A DNA stretch of 7,373 nucleotides from Chloroflexota bacterium (GTDB lineage: Bacteria; Chloroflexota; Anaerolineae; 4572-78; J111). Positions 1 through 6,198 of this stretch are shown here, in pieces (position 1 is the stretch's first letter; every line of letters starts with the position of its first letter). The notes beneath the pieces are model-generated. The model had not been told where the DNA came from, searched no databases, and was given only the letters and a program-made list of their open reading frames with translations. A program made the position numbers and the translations under genes. The stretch lies in contig RFJF01000807.1 of NCBI GenBank assembly GCA_003695455.1, forward strand, positions 1 to 7,373. The letters run 5' to 3'.

Positions 1-286
1 ACCCAAAACAGCGTCCAGACGCCTATTTTTTTTGCTCGATGAGATAATTTAGTGGGTAACATATCATCCCTCCAACCGAAGCCGCAACCGGAAACCGTTT
101 TACAAAGTTGAAAACTTGCAAAAATGAACCGCGCCGGCTTCACGCTTCGGCGTTCTGGCTTGCAAAAACCCTGTGCCAGAAAAGAATACCAAACTTGAAG
201 GTGTTTTACAACTATATTACCCGATAAACAAGATTATGTCTAGCTGTTACGGTGCAGGTTTGTTAAAATTTGGTGTTTGATTGGCA
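1..286. other. Gene-free left flank, no recognised function
   Basis: I find no reading frame with a credible start, ribosome binding site or recognisable product here. At the extreme left, GCGT (11-14) and ACGC (19-22) can form a short stem followed by a run of eight T (26-33). This could be a weak intrinsic terminator for a rightward gene lying outside the window, but four base pairs is marginal. A 10-base direct repeat, CTTGCAAAAA, occurs at 115-124 and 159-168, with a small GC-rich inverted repeat (132-136 with 148-152) between the copies. AAGTT/AACTT at 105-117 is another minor inverted repeat. None of these identifies a function. Confidence 0.5.
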
Positions 287-328
287 AAAAAACCGGATTC
301 CGCCCCTCATTGCGGAATCCGGTTTTTT
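286..328 (-). terminator. Bidirectional intrinsic terminator after the GlgC pair
   Basis: A perfect 17-bp inverted repeat pairs 287-303 with 312-328 around an 8-base loop (304-311). The GC-rich core is CCGGATTCCGC, flanked by A on the left and T on the right. Read leftward, it follows the second GlgC gene by about 30 bases and ends in a run of seven U, the classic Rho-independent layout. Because the A and T tracts are symmetric, it should also stop any rightward transcription entering from the left flank. Confidence 0.9.
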
Positions 329-358
329 GGTATCTGTATTTTGTGTTTTTGTGCTGAC

Positions 359-1594
359 TTAAACGGTTTCGCCGCTGGCAACAAAATCGGCAGTAAACTG
401 GTCTTCGGTAGTACCGGGGTTGATGATGGCATTGTGACCCACTTTGAGACCGGCAGGAATTCGGGCGCGCTTGCCAATGGCTGTCAGGCCGGTGTTCAAC
501 CGGTCAGGGTGCAGTTTGTTTGGCACGTTGTCAACGCCGTACCCAATTTCTGCGCCCTCGCCAATGACCACGTCTTTGTCAATAATGGCCCGTTCTACGT
601 GGGCGTTGGGGCCAACTATTGTATCCGGCATAATCACCGAATCTCGCACCACGGCGCCGGCCGAGACGCGCACCCCCGGCGACAGCACCGAGCGTTCAAC
701 CACACCTTCAATAACGCAGCCGTTAGAAATGAGATTGCCGCCCACCCAGGCTTCGGGGCCAATCATCACCGGCGGTTGTTCTTCGCTGCGGGTGTGGATG
801 ACCCAGTCCGGGTCGTACAGGTCCAGCGCGGGGGTTTCGGCCAGCAGCGCCATATTGGCTTCCCAATAGGCTTGGAGGGTTCCCACATCGGCCCAGTAAC
901 CTTCAAAGGTGTAGGCAAATACCTTGCGTTTGCCAATGATTTTAGGCAGCACATCGCGGCCAAAATCGTTGAGGTTTTCATCTCGCAGCACGTCTTTGAG
1001 TACATCAACTTTAAATACGTAAATGCCCATTGAAGCCAGCGTAGCTCTGGAGCGACGCGGTTTCTCTTTAAATCCTGTCACCCGCATTTCGGGGTCTGTG
1101 CTGACAATGCCAAAGCGGTAGGTTTCAAACGGGCTGACGCGCCGCACACCGAGCGTGACATCGGCGCCGGTTTGCTGGTGAAAACGGAGCATGTGGCGGT
1201 AGTCCATTTTGTAAATATGGTCGCCGGCCAAAATCAAGACGGTGTCTTCTCGCTGCTCTTCCAAAAATTCCATATTCCGGCGCACCGCATCTGCCGTGCC
1301 GCGCTGCCAGCCGCTTTGGTTGGGGCCAAGGTAGGGTTGCAGCAGCCGCAGCCCGCCCTGCGAGCGGTCAAGGTCCCACGGTTTACCCACGCCCACGTGG
1401 TCGTTTAACGAGCGCGGCATGTACTGGGTTAGCAGCGCCACGTTGAAAATGCCGGAATTAACGCAGTTTGACAGCGGAAAATCAATGATACGGAATTTTC
1501 CGCCAAATGGAATTGCCGGCTCGGAGCGCACCGCGGTGAGTACGCTCAGGTTTTCGCTGGCGCCGCCGGCCATGATCATTGCTAATGTTTTCAT
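359..1594 (-). CDS. glgC: GlgC-family paralog with degenerate nucleotide-binding loop, probable regulatory subunit
   Basis: This 411-residue protein belongs to the glucose-1-phosphate adenylyltransferase family (glucose-1-P + ATP to ADP-glucose + PPi, glycogen synthesis). It has an N-terminal nucleotidyltransferase domain (about 1-245) and a C-terminal left-handed beta-helix (about 280-400). Many motifs remain: [28 protein letters not shown] with the metal-binding Asp125, EKP (177-179), SMGIYVF (188-194) and YWADVGT. The signature GGAGTRL of its neighbour is GGASENL here (Ser13, Glu14, Asn15), KRAKP is VRSEP (Glu25 replaces Lys), and WYRG is WQRG (Gln97 replaces Tyr). The loss of Arg and Lys suggests weak or no catalysis and a modulatory role like GlgD or plant large subunits; this is inference. 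I chose the ATG at 1594 because [11 protein letters not shown] aligns with the paralog's first residues; an upstream in-frame ATG at 1633 lies inside the preceding gene. The start is one base after the upstream stop, with GGAGAG at 1605-1610, so translation is probably coupled. Both paralogs end in the same six residues, ASGETV. Confidence 0.9.
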   Translation of the reverse strand: MKTLAMIMAGGASENLSVLTAVRSEPAIPFGGKFRIIDFPLSNCVNSGIFNVALLTQYMPRSLNDHVGVGKPWDLDRSQGGLRLLQPYLGPNQSGWQRGTADAVRRNMEFLEEQREDTVLILAGDHIYKMDYRHMLRFHQQTGADVTLGVRRVSPFETYRFGIVSTDPEMRVTGFKEKPRRSRATLASMGIYVFKVDVLKDVLRDENLNDFGRDVLPKIIGKRKVFAYTFEGYWADVGTLQAYWEANMALLAETPALDLYDPDWVIHTRSEEQPPVMIGPEAWVGGNLISNGCVIEGVVERSVLSPGVRVSAGAVVRDSVIMPDTIVGPNAHVERAIIDKDVVIGEGAEIGYGVDNVPNKLHPDRLNTGLTAIGKRARIPAGLKVGHNAIINPGTTEDQFTADFVASGETV

Positions 1595-1595
1595 G

Positions 1596-2858
1596 TTACA
1601 CCGTCTCTCCGCTGGCAATTTCTGTGCCTTCAAAATCAGTTTCAGTGCAATCGGAATGAATCAACACGTTCCGGCCAATCACCAACCCGCCGGGTATTTG
1701 CGCCCCCGAGCCTACCACCGTGATGCCGGTGTTCAGTTTATCGGGCATCTGTTTGTTGGCAATGGTCAGGTCGTCGCCGTGCCCCAGACAGGTTCCGGCG
1801 CCAATCACCACGTTTTCATCAATAATGGCCCGGTCTACAATGGCGCCGGGGCCAATCCAGGTATCGTTGATGATGACCGACTCCCGGACCACGGCTCCCG
1901 GTGAAACGTACACCCCCGGCGACAACACCGAACGTTCAACCCGGCCGCGAACAACGCAGCCGTTGGAAATCAGACTGTTAACCACCTGCGCCTGCGGCCC
2001 AAATTTTACCGGTGGACGCTCCTCGCTGCGGGTGTGAATGACCCAGTTGGGGTCGGCCAAATTTAAAACCTGGGCGGTTTCCGGGTTGTTCAGCGCCAGA
2101 TTGGTTTCCCAGTAAGATTGCACGGTTCCTACATCAACCCAGTAGCCGTCAAAGGCGTAAGCGTACACTTTATCCTGAGTAATCATATTGGGGATAACGT
2201 CTTTGCCAAAGTCAATTTGGGGGGCTTCTTCTGTGCCCGCAGAAAGACGGTTAATGAGCACATCTGTGTTGAACACGTAAATTCCCATTGAGGCCAGCGT
2301 GCCTTTGTCTCGGGCTTTGGGTTTTTCATGGAATTCAGTGATGCGCATGTTGCGGTTCACCGTCATAATTCCAAAACGGTCAGTCTCTTCCAGGGGTACG
2401 TTCATTACCGCCACGGTCAAATCCGCGCCCTTTTCAACGTGGTAATCAAGCATGTGGCGGTAATCCATTTTGTAGATATGGTCGCCGGACAAAATAATGA
2501 CCAGGTCAGGATTTTTTTCCTGAATGAAATCTATGTTGCGGTACACGGCGTCTGCGGTGCCGCGATACCAATCCATATCGGCATTGCTGCCCATGTAGGG
2601 CTGGCGCAAATGCACGCCGCCGCGCTGGCGGTCCAAATCCCATGGTTTGCCAATGCCAATGTGGGCGTTCAGCGAATGGGGCCGGTATTGGGTGAGCACA
2701 GCTACATCATAAATGCCGGAATTAACACAATTTGACAGGGTGAAATCAATGATTTTGTATTTTCCGGCAAAAGGCACGGCCGGTTTGGCGCGCTTGTCAG
2801 ACAGCACGGTCAACCGGGTACCGGCCCCGCCGGCCATTAAAATAGCCAGGGTTCGCAT
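1596..2858 (-). CDS. glgC: Glucose-1-phosphate adenylyltransferase (ADP-glucose pyrophosphorylase), catalytic copy
   Basis: This 420-residue cytosolic enzyme should make ADP-glucose from glucose-1-phosphate and ATP, the committed step of bacterial glycogen synthesis, and normally works as a tetramer. The nucleotidyltransferase domain fills about residues 1-250. It has the intact loop GGAGTRL (10-16), KRAKPAVPF (22-30), SNCVNSGI (42-49), WYRGTADAV (97-105) with the Tyr expected near the adenine, GDHIYKMDY (125-133) with Asp126, EKP (178-180) for the sugar phosphate, SMGIYVF (190-196) and DVGT (242-245). A left-handed beta-helix with isoleucine- and valine-rich hexapeptides follows (about 285-405) and normally carries allosteric and oligomer contacts. 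Length is typical of the family. The start is supported by GGAG (2867-2870), eight bases upstream of the ATG. It is the first gene of a leftward operon; the second gene is a diverged paralog that aligns without gaps over roughly the first 90 residues. The two therefore look like an old tandem duplication. Confidence 0.95.
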   Translation of the reverse strand: MRTLAILMAGGAGTRLTVLSDKRAKPAVPFAGKYKIIDFTLSNCVNSGIYDVAVLTQYRPHSLNAHIGIGKPWDLDRQRGGVHLRQPYMGSNADMDWYRGTADAVYRNIDFIQEKNPDLVIILSGDHIYKMDYRHMLDYHVEKGADLTVAVMNVPLEETDRFGIMTVNRNMRITEFHEKPKARDKGTLASMGIYVFNTDVLINRLSAGTEEAPQIDFGKDVIPNMITQDKVYAYAFDGYWVDVGTVQSYWETNLALNNPETAQVLNLADPNWVIHTRSEERPPVKFGPQAQVVNSLISNGCVVRGRVERSVLSPGVYVSPGAVVRESVIINDTWIGPGAIVDRAIIDENVVIGAGTCLGHGDDLTIANKQMPDKLNTGITVVGSGAQIPGGLVIGRNVLIHSDCTETDFEGTEIASGETV

Positions 2859-2866
2859 AATTTTTA

Positions 2867-2870
2867 CTCC
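2867..2870 (-). promoter_or_regulatory. Ribosome binding site of the first GlgC gene
   Basis: GGAG on the minus strand sits eight bases before the ATG at 2858 and fixes that start, which also matches the family N-terminus (short strand, then the GG loop). Confidence 0.75.
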
Positions 2871-2927
2871 GATGGTAGGTTTTGCTCAATTTGTAAATTT
2901 CAAACGTTTGCGCCGGGGTTTTATTTC

Positions 2928-2976
2928 AAAGGCAGCAGCCAAAAATGGGCGATTTTACCGGATGCAGGCTGCCTTT
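2928..2976 (-). promoter_or_regulatory. Hairpin in the leader of the GlgC operon
   Basis: The 9-base arm AAAGGCAGC (2928-2936) is complementary to GCTGCCTTT (2968-2976), with a 31-base loop. It lies in the presumed untranslated leader of the GlgC mRNA, about 50-130 bases before the start codon. The left arm reads GGCAGCAGCC, so a second pairing register with the GGCTGCC arm is possible. On the minus strand it is followed by TTTGAAAT rather than a clean U run, so it is not a convincing terminator. I do not recognise a known riboswitch. Its role is unknown. Confidence 0.4.
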
Positions 2977-2991
2977 TGGTGGGCCGGCCCA

Positions 2992-3000
2992 ATTGTAACA
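2992..3000 (-). promoter_or_regulatory. Extended -10 promoter for the GlgC operon
   Basis: On the minus strand the sequence reads TGTTACAAT. This is an extended -10 (TGn) followed by TACAAT, which matches five of six bases of TATAAT. The -35 position 16-18 bases upstream is poor (TATGGT or similar), which is tolerable for an extended -10 promoter. Transcription would start near 2985, giving a leader of about 127 bases. A perfect TTGACA on the same strand at 3096-3101 has only a moderate TGTTAT (3072-3077, 18-base spacer) and could be a second start. Confidence 0.5.
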
Positions 3001-3094
3001 CAAAATTGTAAGATACCATAAATATTGCAACCGGTTTGATGATTTTGGTCCGTGGCCGGAGCAAACTAGACATAACAAAACTGTATGGATAAAG

Positions 3095-3123
3095 ATGTCA
3101 AACCAAAATTTTTGTGTTATAAT
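3095..3123 (+). promoter_or_regulatory. Promoter of the HTH-kinase-TPR operon
   Basis: A perfect TATAAT at 3118-3123 is preceded by TGT (3115-3117), a full extended -10. Seventeen bases upstream is ATGTCA (3095-3100), which matches four of six bases of TTGACA. The start would fall near 3130, giving a leader of about 30 bases before the ATG at 3159. This is the strongest promoter-like sequence in the window. Confidence 0.8.
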
Positions 3124-3146
3124 TCAACCGTACCAGCAGTAATAGC

Positions 3147-3151
3147 GGAGG
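3147..3151 (+). promoter_or_regulatory. Ribosome binding site of the tandem-HTH gene
   Basis: GGAGG lies seven bases before the ATG at 3159, an ideal Shine-Dalgarno that decides this start. Confidence 0.85.
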
Positions 3152-3158
3152 CAAAACT

Positions 3159-3845
3159 ATGCCAGAAAGCACAGTTGTGGAACAAAAAGCTGCATTGCGC
3201 AGAAAAATATTGGGCGTTAAAATCCGGCATGCCCGAATCCGGGCCGGGCTGAACATGAAAGAAGTGGGTCAGGCGCTGGGTGTTTCGAGCGACCTGATTT
3301 CTGAAATTGAATACGGCCGGCGTGATGTATCGCTGCCCCAGCTAGAGGTTATGGCTCTCATTTTCAACGTGCCGGTCATCTACTTCTGGTCCGATGACGT
3401 AATTTCTGAACCAAACCTGGAGTTTCCGGCCCAGCAGGCTATGGCGTTGCGGCAACGAATCATTGGCGTGTTGTTGCGGCAGGCCAGAACCGGCGCCGGT
3501 CACACGCAGGAAACGCTGGGCAACCTGCTCAATGTGCCGGCCAGCAGAATTGCCCGCTACGAGTACGGCAAAACAGAAATCCCTCTGCCCCATCTGGAAG
3601 CGCTGTCTGAATACCTCAACGTGCCGCTCTCTTATTTTCTGGACCAGGGCATTAACCCCAACGGCAACGGGCAGGTGACATCGCTGGATGACCTGGCCAA
3701 CTACTCTCACCTGCCGGGAGAAGTAAAGGCGTTTCTTTCCAACCCGGCCAATCTGTTGTACATTAACATTGCCATGAAATTAAGTGAACTTTCGGCCGAC
3801 ACGCTGCGCGCCCTGGCCGAAGGACTATTGGAAGTGACCTACTAA
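3159..3845 (+). CDS. Transcriptional regulator with two Xre-type HTH domains
   Basis: This 228-residue cytosolic DNA-binding protein carries two HTH_3/Xre domains in one chain. The first spans about residues 16-77 (NMKEVGQALGVSSDLISEIE) and the second about 98-161 (TQETLGNLLNVPASRIARYE). Each ends in the same pattern, a Y-G turn, then LPxLE and a segment like NVPxxYF, so the second half is an internal duplication offset by about 83 residues. A covalent pseudo-dimer of this kind could bind an operator as a monomer. The remaining tail (about 163-228) is predicted helical, has no motif I know and may be for dimerisation or sensing. It is the first gene of a rightward operon with a strong promoter and ribosome binding site; the kinase starts eight bases after its stop. 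Autoregulation and control of the divergent GlgC operon are plausible from position only. I cannot name an effector or target from the sequence. Confidence 0.9.
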   Translation: MPESTVVEQKAALRRKILGVKIRHARIRAGLNMKEVGQALGVSSDLISEIEYGRRDVSLPQLEVMALIFNVPVIYFWSDDVISEPNLEFPAQQAMALRQRIIGVLLRQARTGAGHTQETLGNLLNVPASRIARYEYGKTEIPLPHLEALSEYLNVPLSYFLDQGINPNGNGQVTSLDDLANYSHLPGEVKAFLSNPANLLYINIAMKLSELSADTLRALAEGLLEVTY

Positions 3846-3853
3846 ATTAAACA

Positions 3854-5545
3854 ATGCCCGAACACACCGAAGAAACACACCCGGCTTCACCGCCTCAAAA
3901 ATCATCAATTATTGATGATATATTTGACCTGACGGCCGCCAAATCAATGGCTGAAATGCTGGAAAAGGCGGTACAGATGACGGTTCGGATTCTGGGAGCA
4001 GATGCCGGTTCGCTGTTTTTTGCGGAGCCGTCTCCCCGGCAATTTCGGGCCGGGATTTTCAGGCCCGAAGCCCAACGCCGGATTGAGGGTTGGGAAAAAA
4101 CCATCCGCAAACGGCTTGAGGGCAGCAGTTGGATCATCACCAGAGACCCGGAGAAGGCAGTTTCTGTATCAACGCTGGAAAACAGCAAAATCACCCTGCT
4201 CAGCACCCCGCTGTTGCAGCAAACCAAAGTGGTGGGATTGCTCAGCGTGGCGCTCCCCCCGGAACGCCCCCCCACCGACAACTATCGCGCTTTGCTGGCA
4301 AAAATTGCAGGCGGCGTAGGGCAAATTGCCGCCCTGTTTGCAGAAATCGAACTGGGCAACCATCGGGTTCACCAACTCAGCGTATTTTACGATGTGGGCC
4401 AGGCGCTGGTAACCACGTTTGATATCAACAAACTGTTGCTTGACACTATGGAACTGGCGGCCAACCTGATTGATGCCGGGGCTTCGTCAATTATGCTGGT
4501 TGATGAGGAAAAAAAAGAGCTGGTGTTCAGGGTCAGCCACGGCGCCCGGGCCGAGATGGTCCGGCAGCAGCGAATTCCCATTGACGAAGGGATTGCCGGG
4601 TGGGTTGCCAGCAACGGCCGGCCGGTTATTGCCAACGACGCCCGCACCGATGACCGGTTTAGCCATCGGGTTGATGTGCGCACCGGCTTTCTCACCCAAT
4701 CCATCGCCGCGGTGCCGCTCAAGGTAAAAGGCAAAATCATTGGTGTGCTGGAGTTACTCAACAAATATTCCGGACAGGGATTTACCCAGGATGATGTGCA
4801 ACTGATGAGCTTTATTGCCACCCAGGCAGCCATTGCTATTGAAAACGCCCGGCTTTACAACCAACTGCGTGAAGAACGCGACAAAATACTGAAAGGGCAA
4901 GAAACCGCTTACCGCAACATCTCAAGCAGTCTGCACGACGGCACCCTGCAATATTTATCGGCCATCCGGCTGGGGCTGGACCATATTTACAACCTCAGCC
5001 GCAAAGCCAGCCCGGAGGTGATGCAAAACCAGATAGCCGCCCTGCGTAATCTGGTAAATCAGGCCACCCGAAACGCGCGCAGTTTGCTGTTTGAGTTCCA
5101 CCCCCCCATTCTGGAAACACGCGGGCTGGTATCTGCCTGCCGCTATTACATTGAGCAACTGCGGCAATACAGCGCCTGCGAAATCCACCTGTCTACTGTG
5201 GATGACATCAACTACGGCCCCACCGTGAGCGGCACAATCTGCGCCATTATGCAAGAAGCCATTGATAATGTGATGCGTCACGCCAATGCCAACAATGTGT
5301 GGGTTTCTCTGGCTGTTGAAAATGGGCAATTCATTGCCACGGTCAGAGACGATGGGCAGGGCTTTAAACTGGAACAGGTGGGACAGCAACCCGGCCACCA
5401 GCCGGCGCTGGGCATTGTGAATATGAAATCACAGGCGGCGGCCATCAACGGCGAGTTAGACATCACATCAAGCACCGAACAACCCCGGCGCGGCACCACG
5501 GTCCGGCTTACTATGCCGGCCCCGGCCCAGCCAGTTGAGGAGTAG
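3854..5545 (+). CDS. Soluble GAF-GAF sensor histidine kinase, HisKA_3/NarL type
   Basis: This 563-residue protein has no signal peptide or membrane segment and so should sense a cytosolic cue. A divergent GAF domain covers about 25-165 and a clearer one about 175-335 (IDEGIAGWVASNGRPVIANDA, then the IAAVPLKVKGKIIGVLELLN core). A coiled linker (332-352) leads to the HisKA_3 dimerisation/phosphoacceptor domain, where His361 in SSLHDGTLQYL is the expected site. The HATPase_c domain follows, with N-box QEAIDNVMRHA (467-477, Asn472), G1 box DDGQGF (499-504), LGIVNM (519-524) and the G2-like GTTVRL (547-552). All parts needed for kinase activity are present. Such kinases normally phosphorylate a LuxR/NarL-type response regulator; none is in the window, so the partner is either elsewhere or atypical. 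No good Shine-Dalgarno precedes the ATG (the eight-base gap is AT-rich), which suggests coupling to the HTH gene. The ligand cannot be predicted. Confidence 0.93.
   Translation: MPEHTEETHPASPPQKSSIIDDIFDLTAAKSMAEMLEKAVQMTVRILGADAGSLFFAEPSPRQFRAGIFRPEAQRRIEGWEKTIRKRLEGSSWIITRDPEKAVSVSTLENSKITLLSTPLLQQTKVVGLLSVALPPERPPTDNYRALLAKIAGGVGQIAALFAEIELGNHRVHQLSVFYDVGQALVTTFDINKLLLDTMELAANLIDAGASSIMLVDEEKKELVFRVSHGARAEMVRQQRIPIDEGIAGWVASNGRPVIANDARTDDRFSHRVDVRTGFLTQSIAAVPLKVKGKIIGVLELLNKYSGQGFTQDDVQLMSFIATQAAIAIENARLYNQLREERDKILKGQETAYRNISSSLHDGTLQYLSAIRLGLDHIYNLSRKASPEVMQNQIAALRNLVNQATRNARSLLFEFHPPILETRGLVSACRYYIEQLRQYSACEIHLSTVDDINYGPTVSGTICAIMQEAIDNVMRHANANNVWVSLAVENGQFIATVRDDGQGFKLEQVGQQPGHQPALGIVNMKSQAAAINGELDITSSTEQPRRGTTVRLTMPAPAQPVEE
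5537..5542 (+). promoter_or_regulatory. Ribosome binding site of the TPR gene, inside the kinase stop region
   Basis: GAGGAG, the last two sense codons of the kinase gene, sits six bases before the ATG at 5549. The kinase stop and the TPR start are only three bases apart, so the two are probably translationally linked. Confidence 0.8.
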
Positions 5546-5548
5546 CCA

Positions 5549-6118
5549 ATGTCAAATTTAAACGCAGCTGCCCTGCACCAGCAAGGCGTTGACCTGTTCA
5601 GGCAAGACAATCCGGAGGCCGCATTGGAAAAACTCAAGGCCGCGCTGGAAATTGCACCGGAAGGCAGCGCCAAAGCAGCAGAAATTTGCAACGACTTGGG
5701 CGTGGTGTACCGGGAACTGGAAGATTATGAGTCGGCGCACCAATCGCTGGATAAGGCAATGAGCCTGTTCACCCAACTGGACAACGCCAAAGGCCAGGCG
5801 CAAACGCTGGGCAACCGCGCCGCCTTGCTGGAATCTCAGGACAAACTGGAAGAGGCCGTGGAAATGTACAAAAAATCGGCTGCCATGTTTGAGGATTTGG
5901 GCGAAAATGATATGGCAATGTACGTTTGGCAGGCGGTCAGCCGGCTGCGTACCGGCCAGGGACAGTACATTGCCGCTATTGGCGCATACGAAGAAGGCGT
6001 GAGCAACATGCCCAAAGGTTCGTTCAAACGGAAAATCCTGGAAAAAATCCTGAAAGCGCCGGGCGCATTTCTGGGTGGCGCCGCCGCCCCGGTTGACCCG
6101 GACGATGACGAAGCGTAA
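5549..6118 (+). CDS. Small tetratricopeptide-repeat protein
   Basis: This 189-residue cytosolic protein is made almost wholly of about four TPR units: roughly residues 5-37, 42-75, 82-115 and 122-155. Each shows the helix-turn-helix pattern with small residues at the packing positions (for example LGVVYRELEDYESAHQSLDKAM). TPR arrays are protein-interaction scaffolds, so this is most likely an adaptor, possibly for the kinase encoded immediately upstream. A basic stretch (FKRKILEKILK, near 158-168) precedes a Gly/Ala/Pro segment and an acidic tail ending DPDDDEA. There is no signal peptide, membrane helix or enzymatic motif. It is the last gene of the operon, three bases after the kinase and ten before an intrinsic terminator. 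I do not recognise a named family beyond TPR; the biological role is unknown. Confidence 0.85.
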   Translation: MSNLNAAALHQQGVDLFRQDNPEAALEKLKAALEIAPEGSAKAAEICNDLGVVYRELEDYESAHQSLDKAMSLFTQLDNAKGQAQTLGNRAALLESQDKLEEAVEMYKKSAAMFEDLGENDMAMYVWQAVSRLRTGQGQYIAAIGAYEEGVSNMPKGSFKRKILEKILKAPGAFLGGAAAPVDPDDDEA

Positions 6119-6127
6119 CAGAAAAGG

Positions 6128-6159
6128 AAAACCGCCGCATTTTCTGCGGCGGTTTTTTT
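6128..6159 (+). terminator. Intrinsic terminator between the TPR gene and holA
   Basis: The 12-bp stem 6128-6139/6145-6156 (core CCGCCGCA/TGCGGCGG) has a five-base TTTTC loop and is followed by seven T (6153-6159). It is a strong Rho-independent terminator for the rightward operon. On the minus strand the stem is followed by TTTTCCTTTTC, so it may also end holA transcription, since no other hairpin lies between 6160 and 6198. Confidence 0.9.
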
Positions 6160-6198
6160 ATTTATCGTGCCATTGGTACTTGAGCGGGCCAATGGCAA

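Larger units (their letters stand above)
2991..3124. repeat. Inverted pair of 15-base promoter elements, TTTTGTGTTAYAATT
   Basis: TTTTGTGTTATAATT occurs on the plus strand at 3110-3124, and TTTTGTGTTACAATT occurs on the minus strand at 2991-3005. They are identical at 14 of 15 positions and face away from each other. Each contains the extended -10 box of the operon it faces. The conservation upstream of the TGn (the TTTTG part) is not needed for sigma contact, so the element could double as an operator. The left copy also overlaps alternating TTGT/ACAA half-sites (2993-3009). Confidence 0.6.

Noticed and set aside
241..270. TGTTAAAAT (261-269) as a rightward extended -10 promoter
   Set aside because: It has no -35 and would fire straight into the terminator at 287-328 with no gene downstream. 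A tiny RNA is conceivable but unsupported.
281..1033. Long plus-strand open frame (250 codons) opposite the second GlgC gene
   Set aside because: It starts with TTG, runs through the terminator hairpin, lies antisense to a well-conserved gene and resembles no protein family. It is a shadow of GlgC codon structure.
1592..1633. Upstream in-frame ATG (1633) that would add 13 residues to the second GlgC paralog
   Set aside because: The extra residues overlap the upstream coding sequence in another frame, and the paralog and family N-terminus begin exactly at the ATG at 1594.
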